From contig NZ_QKRX01000012.1 of assembly GCF_003284585.1 (NCBI RefSeq), positions 76,248-132,288 of the forward strand: a DNA stretch of 56,041 nt, given 5' to 3'. Every line of letters starts with the position of its first letter. Position 1 is the first letter of the stretch. The stretch is from Nitrincola tibetensis. GTDB taxonomy: Bacteria > Pseudomonadota > Gammaproteobacteria > Pseudomonadales > Balneatricaceae. A model generated the notes under the pieces. The model searched no databases and was not told the origin of the DNA. It saw nothing but the letters and a program-made list of their open reading frames with translations. The translations under genes were made by a program, and so were the position numbers. Positions 51,607 through 56,041 of the stretch are shown piece after piece.

Positions 51607-53108
51607 AAGGTAATTTAGAACTCAATGCTCTACCTTGTTCTGTGATCGTTACTGACGTATCTGGCAATATTATATTTATCAACGAATTCGCTATTGCATC
51701 TCTAGAGCTAACGCTTCCGTTAACAGTCAATACAATTGAAGCGTTATTTCCGCCAGCAGCAAAGATTTTTCTACATACGCATCTATGGCCTTTACTTCGT
51801 AAAGACGGTGCAGTTAATGAAATTTACTTAAAAATGAACCGGACTAATCATCCTTCCTTACCTGTTTTGCTAAACGTTTCAAAAGGTGATTTCAAAGAAA
51901 ATACTTGCTATTACTGGGTTATTTTCCCTGCAGAACAAAGAGCCTGCTTTGAACAAGAGCTTTTAAACACACGAAAAAAAATGCAGGCATTTGCAAAAGA
52001 TGCAGAAGAGAGCCGCTATATGCTTCAAACCGTCTTAGATGGGACTCAGGATATAGGAATATTAGCAGTCTCCAAATCAGGTCTCATTCGCTTTGCAAAT
52101 ACAGGCATTAACGTCTTAACAGGAAGACAGTCTGACAACCTTATCAACCAATCAATTTTCACTCTTTTCTCAGACACTTTACTTGAAAACAAAGATTTAA
52201 AATCATTACTTCACTTTTTTTCTGAGGAAAAACCACTCACCGAAAAGTTATTGCCCATTAACTCATTTGAAACAAAAATACAAAAATACTGCAAAGAAAT
52301 TGATGTCCAGGTTCAAATAAGGCAATTAGACAGTTCTAAAACAGCTGAAGATATAGAACTAATTATACTCATTATTGACATCCAAAAACGCAAACAGTAC
52401 GAAAAACTTCAAGACGATTTTATTGCAAATATAAGCCATGAATTCCGAACACCCGTAACTGCCATACTGGGCAGCCTTGACCTAATGAATTCGGACAAGA
52501 TTGGGATTCTACCAGAAAAGGTCAAAAAACTAATTAAAAATTCGTTAAGCAATGCGTATAGATTAAAAACATTAGTCAACGACGTTATTGACTTCGCAAA
52601 ACTAAAATCAAACAAATTAAACATCGAATTAAAAGATGTTGAACTATACCCATTATTAAGCACATCGGTTGAGCAACATAAAAACTACCTTTTTGAAAAG
52701 TCAATCAGCCTTGAGCTATGCCATTTTGAATCGAACATTATTATTCGAGTTGACCCTATTCGATTTGAACAAGCCATCTCAAATCTACTATCAAATGCCA
52801 TAAAATTCTCCCCTAGTTCTTCCAAGGTTAAAATAAATGCTCATGTAGCAAATGATACCGTAACAATATCAATAGAAGACCAAGGACCTGGAGTCAGACC
52901 TGATTTTATCCCATTTTTATTCACTCAGTTTAGACAAGAAAAAAGTGATATGAATCGTCAATTTGAAGGATCCGGACTAGGTTTAGCTATCAGTAAACAA
53001 CTTATCCAAGACATGGGAGGAGACATAGGTTACAAACCTGCATTATCTGAAGGAGCTATTTTTTGGATATCTATCCCCATCAATACTAACTATAAACCTG
53101 TACTTTAG
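51603..53108 (+). CDS. PAS-PAS sensor histidine kinase paired with RsbQ-like receptor
   Basis: The 501-residue protein has no membrane segment. PAS 1 (about residues 5-110) resembles the PAS of B. subtilis RsbP, notably LPCSVIV, FLHTHLWPLL, NEIYLKM and PVLLNV. A coiled linker (about 115-145), PAS 2 (about 145-262), a HisKA domain with H279 in ISHEFRTPV, and a HATPase domain with N398 (NLLSNAIKFSP), D426 (DQGPG) and GSGLGLA from G456 follow. All catalytic boxes look intact. It starts with TTG in a TTGA overlap with the hydrolase stop, with GGAA upstream. No receiver domain is fused. The RsbP phosphatase output is replaced here by a kinase. Confidence 0.9.
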   Translation: MKGNLELNALPCSVIVTDVSGNIIFINEFAIASLELTLPLTVNTIEALFPPAAKIFLHTHLWPLLRKDGAVNEIYLKMNRTNHPSLPVLLNVSKGDFKENTCYYWVIFPAEQRACFEQELLNTRKKMQAFAKDAEESRYMLQTVLDGTQDIGILAVSKSGLIRFANTGINVLTGRQSDNLINQSIFTLFSDTLLENKDLKSLLHFFSEEKPLTEKLLPINSFETKIQKYCKEIDVQVQIRQLDSSKTAEDIELIILIIDIQKRKQYEKLQDDFIANISHEFRTPVTAILGSLDLMNSDKIGILPEKVKKLIKNSLSNAYRLKTLVNDVIDFAKLKSNKLNIELKDVELYPLLSTSVEQHKNYLFEKSISLELCHFESNIIIRVDPIRFEQAISNLLSNAIKFSPSSSKVKINAHVANDTVTISIEDQGPGVRPDFIPFLFTQFRQEKSDMNRQFEGSGLGLAISKQLIQDMGGDIGYKPALSEGAIFWISIPINTNYKPVL

Positions 53109-53193
53109 TACTGTTTGAGTCTCGATTTTAACAAATTCCCTAGCTGCTTTAATATCACACGTCTACACTCTAAAAAAAATCGGTATCGCAGTA

Positions 53194-53661
53194 ATGAAAA
53201 ATTCAGTATTAATAGCCTTTTCAGGCTTAGTTTTGTTTCAAATAAGCACAAAAGTAATGGCTACTCCTGACTATCAATCAGTGATTGACTCAGATCAGCG
53301 CAGCAAATGCTTTTACGGATACGTGGCTCGAAAAACAGGTGATCACGCCAGCGCTATTCGAATCTTTGAGGACTGTATTGCTCGTTGGCAAGATGGCTAC
53401 TCCTACATTGGGCTGGCACAAATATATGAAACAGGTGTTGGTGTACAGAAAGATCTAGCTTACGCAAATACCCTACTGCGCACCGCCGCTGGGCTTGAAG
53501 GAGGCTATGCTAGCCTAGCGAAATACAATTACGCCCTCAACCTGTTCGAGGGGAAGGGCGTAGAAGCCAATCCAGACGTGGCATGGCAGTGGATGAGACT
53601 CTCAGCAGAAGAAGGTTTTACGCCTGCTCTAGAATATTTGAAGTTAAAAGATGCCCCTTAA
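53194..53661 (+). CDS. secreted Sel1-repeat protein
   Basis: The 155-residue precursor has a signal peptide (about residues 1-23, ending VMA) and two Sel1-type TPR-like repeats: YIGLAQIYETGVGVQKDLAY (about 70-90) and YALNLFEGKGVEANPDVAW (about 110-130), each followed by an alanine-rich helix. Sel1 repeats are protein-interaction scaffolds, often periplasmic. The specific partner is unknown. It follows the kinase gene by 85 bp on the same strand and is convergent with the solute-binding protein gene, 12 bp away. Confidence 0.78.
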   Translation: MKNSVLIAFSGLVLFQISTKVMATPDYQSVIDSDQRSKCFYGYVARKTGDHASAIRIFEDCIARWQDGYSYIGLAQIYETGVGVQKDLAYANTLLRTAAGLEGGYASLAKYNYALNLFEGKGVEANPDVAWQWMRLSAEEGFTPALEYLKLKDAP

Positions 53662-53673
53662 AAAGCATAGCTT

Positions 53674-54483
53674 TTAGTCAACTAAGACGATCGGCTCAAG
53701 ACCATTCTTGCGTGCAAATTCAAGTAACAGCCCTTTTGACCGTATCTCGTCCATAAAATGATTCACTGTCTTTAACCATTGATCCTCATTAAGTGGGACT
53801 GCATACGCATAGTCCGTTGGTGCCAGTGGAGTTGGAGGCTCAATAAGACGAGCCCATTGGGTTAAAGAAACCATTCTTAAAGCATATGGATAATCCGTCA
53901 TAAAAACATCTGCCCTACCAGACATGACCTCTTGCTCTCTGGCCATAAAATCATCAACCACTGTTAGTTCTGCATACTGTAACTGATCGCGCATTACAGG
54001 CTCCATGTAAGTGCCTTTTTGAACCACTACAATATTACCTAATTGATCTATGTCCTCCCAAGACTGTATATGTGAATTGTTCTTTCGACCCACTGCAAAA
54101 ATACCACTACGCAGATGCGGTTGCGTAAACGCCATAAATTGCGCACGATCTTCACGTACCCCAACACCGTGCATGGCTATATCACAACGATCGTTTGATA
54201 AATTATCCACCAGCATAGCGAATGAGCTATCCACAAAAACTAAATCGACTTCAAGAAACTCTGCAAAAGCGTGAGCGATTTCTATATCAACCCCCTCTAA
54301 TATTTCAGTCCGAGGATTACGATACGTGATGGAGTAGTAATCTGGCCAAATACACACACGCAATTCGCTATTCATCTTTATATTGAGCAAGCGGTCAACT
54401 TTTTTGACACTTAATTCTTCAGCAATACTTACGTTGTACACATATAGAAGAAAAGCAATCAGCCCAAAGCGCTTTAATTTCAT
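53674..54483 (-). CDS. periplasmic solute-binding protein (SBP_bac_3 family)
   Basis: The 269-residue precursor has a signal peptide (about 1-21) and a family 3 substrate-binding fold: LRVCIWPDYYSITYRNP at the start of lobe 1, GVDIEIAHAFAEFLEVDL, the RCDIAMHGVGVREDRAQF motif, then GRADVFMTDYPYAL in lobe 2. These proteins usually bind amino acids for ABC importers, but no permease or ATPase gene is adjacent. It is divergent from the interrupted membrane sensor 72 bp away, so it may have served as that sensor's periplasmic ligand-binding partner. This is inferred from position. Confidence 0.85.
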   Translation of the reverse strand: MKLKRFGLIAFLLYVYNVSIAEELSVKKVDRLLNIKMNSELRVCIWPDYYSITYRNPRTEILEGVDIEIAHAFAEFLEVDLVFVDSSFAMLVDNLSNDRCDIAMHGVGVREDRAQFMAFTQPHLRSGIFAVGRKNNSHIQSWEDIDQLGNIVVVQKGTYMEPVMRDQLQYAELTVVDDFMAREQEVMSGRADVFMTDYPYALRMVSLTQWARLIEPPTPLAPTDYAYAVPLNEDQWLKTVNHFMDEIRSKGLLLEFARKNGLEPIVLVD

Positions 54484-54555
54484 TTAGTGAGTTCCAATCT
54501 TGTGTGCTAGAATCACAAAGATTAAATGTTAATACGTTAAATTGGAAGCGTACCA

Positions 54556-55098
54556 TTGAGTGCTTTAGATCTACAAAAAATTCAGTCTATTCGCTCTATG
54601 TTAAGTTTACAAAGGTTACACTCTCATTGGCGTTTTCTTGCTTTAATCGTGATACTTTTCTTTGGATTAGTTTGCACCGTGACAATTAGTCTATGGGGCA
54701 GCCTAAAACAAGAAAAAGAGCTTAATAATCAAAGACTTATATTCCAAAGTCAAATTTTGGAACGCAGCATTACTCGTACACTTGAGTCTGTTGAATCAAG
54801 CATCCTTTCATTAGAAACTATCATTCCTCAACGTCCTTTAGACTCCGAACATCTCACTTGGCTAACAAGTTTAAGAGAACGTATTGATCACACACTCTAC
54901 TTCGCACCTCATATTCGTCAAATTCTCGTACTCAAAGAAAAATCCGTGTTAATAGATAGCGCGGGACGAAGTGAAGGTAAAACACTTGATACCCAGCATA
55001 TACAACTGGATCAACATCGACATTCTCGTTCATCAAATGGATTAATCATCCTAGGCTCAATTGACCAGCGTTTTGTCCCTATGACGGATCAGGTGTAA
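54556..55098 (+). pseudogene. membrane sensor gene, truncated by IS66 insertion
   Basis: The reading frame gives 180 residues: a short cytoplasmic start, a membrane helix (about 27-48, WRFLALIVILFFGLVCTV), and the first part of an extracytoplasmic Cache-like sensor domain (about 50-178). It then ends abruptly at a TAA that belongs to the GTAA terminus of the insertion element. The missing remainder would normally include a second membrane helix and an output module such as a histidine kinase or GGDEF domain; which one cannot be told. The start is TTG at 54556 after GGAAG; an ATG at 54598 is an alternative. It is presumed inactive unless the product is used alone. Confidence 0.75.
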
Positions 55099-55176
55099 CC
55101 GTTCATTTTAATACGTTCTGCCCCTCGCACTCATCGCGCGATAATCTAGTCTCCTATTTATTCAGGAGAGCATCAT

Positions 55177-55470
55177 ATGAAACGCTATACCCGTCATACC
55201 CCAGAGCAATGGCAGATCTTTATCGATCAGTGGCGTAACAGCGGTCTCTCCGCTGCACGTTTTTGCGAAGAGCACGGCTTAGGCTATGCCAGCTTTTGTG
55301 ACTGGCGCAAGCGACTTATCAATGAACGTCCAGTCAGCTCCCAATCCCAGCGCTCAGAAGAGGCTGCATTTATTGATCTTGGCACCTTGTCAGGCGGTCA
55401 TGCAGGTAGCGGCTGGTCAATAGTGCTCAGTCTAGGCGAGGGTGTCGAGCTTCGCCTGAGTCGTCCCTGA
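55177..55470 (+). CDS. tnpA: IS66 accessory protein TnpA
   Basis: The 97-residue protein has a helix-turn-helix-like N-terminus typical of IS66 TnpA: YTRHTPEQWQIFIDQWRNSG followed by LSAARFCEEHGLGYASFCDW and WRKRL. A short acidic C-terminal region follows. TnpA is required for efficient IS66 transposition although its exact biochemical role is unresolved. A GGAG site lies upstream, and its TGATG junction overlaps the tnpB start by one base, showing translational coupling. Confidence 0.9.
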   Translation: MKRYTRHTPEQWQIFIDQWRNSGLSAARFCEEHGLGYASFCDWRKRLINERPVSSQSQRSEEAAFIDLGTLSGGHAGSGWSIVLSLGEGVELRLSRP

Positions 55471-55817
55471 TGTTTGCGCCCGGCAACCTTGCTCGGATCT
55501 GGCTTTGCACTCAACCGACTGACATGCGCAAATCATTTCAAGGATTGAGTGCATTGGTGAAGAATCAGCTTAACCACAACCCGCTGAGTGGTCAGTACTT
55601 TGTCTTCGTCAATCGACGCAAAACCCAGATGAAGGTGCTTTATTTTGAACCGTCGGGCTACTGCTTATGGAGTAAGCGGCTTGAACAGGGACAGTTCCGC
55701 GTGAACGCTTCAGCCAGTGGACAGCGCCCTCTGAGCTGGACCGATCTGCAATTGATTTTAGATGGCATTGAAGTGCAAAAAATCCGTCAATACAAGCGCT
55801 ATCAACATCCGATTTAA
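55470..55817 (+). CDS. tnpB: IS66 accessory protein TnpB
   Basis: The 115-residue product shows the TnpB hallmark text: RIWLCTQPTDMRKSFQGLSA near the start, FVFVNRRKTQMKVLYFEPSG, and YCLWSKRLEQGQFR. This IS66 TnpB (IS66 Orf2) is unrelated to the RNA-guided TnpB of IS200/IS605. Its length matches the family (about 115). It sits between tnpA and tnpC with normal spacing. Confidence 0.93.
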   Translation: MFAPGNLARIWLCTQPTDMRKSFQGLSALVKNQLNHNPLSGQYFVFVNRRKTQMKVLYFEPSGYCLWSKRLEQGQFRVNASASGQRPLSWTDLQLILDGIEVQKIRQYKRYQHPI

Positions 55818-55843
55818 GGTGGGGTCTGATATAATCCACACCC

Positions 55844-56041
55844 ATGAATCTACCACCAAAACAAACAGAAATAGCCTGTTCCAAGAGCGACTTAACCGTC
55901 GCAGAACTCGCGCGCCTGAACGCTGAGAACAGTGTTCTACGTGATGAAAACGAGGCACTGAAACGACGAGTGGCCTGGTTCGAGAAGCAGTTATTTGGTG
56001 AGAAATCGGAGAAGCGTCCGGTTGATAATCCACATCAGCCC
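55844..56041 (+). CDS. tnpC: IS66 transposase TnpC (N-terminal part, cut by window end)
   Basis: An open frame from ATG at 55844 runs 66 codons to the last base without a stop. It shows the N-terminal leucine-zipper-like coiled coil of the IS66 transposase (about residues 20-50: AELARLNAENSVLRDENEAL) followed by RVAWFEKQLFGEKSEKR, which is family-typical. The DDE catalytic domain lies beyond the window. It begins 26 bp after tnpB. Confidence 0.88.
   Translation, partial: MNLPPKQTEIACSKSDLTVAELARLNAENSVLRDENEALKRRVAWFEKQLFGEKSEKRPVDNPHQP

Larger units (their letters stand above)
55095..56041 (+). mobile_element. IS66-family insertion sequence, left part (runs off window)
   Basis: The element begins at GTAA (55095), the usual terminal tetranucleotide of IS66-family ends, and carries tnpA, tnpB and the start of tnpC in the family order. 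The host sequence just outside is GATCAGGT (55087-55094), which is the expected 8-bp target duplication if the same octamer flanks the right end beyond the window. The right end, and so the full length (usually about 2.4-2.7 kb), is not visible. Confidence 0.85.

Noticed and set aside
53655-53680. AAAAGC-ATA-GCTTTT repeat between the Sel1 and solute-binding protein genes
   Set aside because: Six base pairs, mostly A-U, in a 12-bp gap; this could occur by chance in AT-rich sequence.
55470-55817. TnpB as a possible RNA-guided nuclease with a guide RNA
   Set aside because: This is the unrelated IS66 TnpB accessory protein of 115 residues; it lacks the RuvC domain, and no omega-RNA-like structure is expected in this family.

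Overview
The window is a gammaproteobacterial chromosome segment. Gene order (lysC-csrA-tRNA-Ser-tRNA-Arg; truD-surE-pcm-nlpD-rpoS; rpsB-tsf-pyrH-frr-uppS-cdsA-rseP-bamA-skp-lpxD-fabZ-lpxA-lpxB-rnhB-dnaE-accA-tilS-pyrG-eno-ftsB), a FabY-type ketoacyl synthase and FlgP/FlgT flagellar factors point to a motile Oceanospirillales/Pseudomonadales-like marine lineage. The genus cannot be fixed from this sequence alone. Every family call rests on reading translated sequence and on remembered family features; no database search was run.

Layout. 1-6.6 kb (mostly minus): tRNA-Arg, tRNA-Ser, csrA, lysC, alaS, recX, recA with a perfect SOS box, and pncC. 6.7-9.3 kb (plus): mutS. 9.4-15.1 kb (minus): the stationary-phase and repair cluster rpoS, nlpD, a DUF368 lipid-carrier transporter, pcm, surE, truD, ftsB. 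15.2-37.2 kb (minus): one long housekeeping block from rpsB down to eno. It covers translation (rpsB, tsf, frr), UMP kinase, undecaprenyl-PP and CDP-DAG synthesis, envelope biogenesis (rseP, bamA, skp), lipid A (lpxD, fabZ, lpxA, lpxB), replication (rnhB, dnaE), accA, tilS, pyrG and eno. 37.5-44.3 kb (plus): map, glnD, then a FlgP / LysM / FlgT flagellar cluster and a ZapB-like coiled coil. 44.3-49.9 kb: OmpA-like lipoprotein, fabY, a small lipoprotein, a TatD-family hydrolase and prfC. 50.1-55.1 kb: an AT-rich accessory stretch with a lone receiver protein, an RsbQ-like hydrolase coupled to a PAS-PAS histidine kinase, a Sel1 protein, a solute-binding protein and a membrane sensor gene cut by an IS66-family element. 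That element runs off the end of the window.

Two observations stand out. First, 50.8-53.1 kb encodes a close look-alike of the Bacillus RsbQ-RsbP energy-stress receptor. The hydrolase triad falls on the same residue numbers as in RsbQ, and the first PAS of its partner resembles that of RsbP. The output, however, is a histidine kinase instead of a PP2C phosphatase, and an orphan CheY-like regulator is divergent from it. Second, dxr, ispD and ispF are all missing from the places where related genomes keep them (frr-uppS and ftsB-truD), while the surrounding genes are intact and tightly packed. This is what would be expected if the MEP isoprenoid pathway had been lost or replaced, for example by a mevalonate pathway, although relocation is possible.
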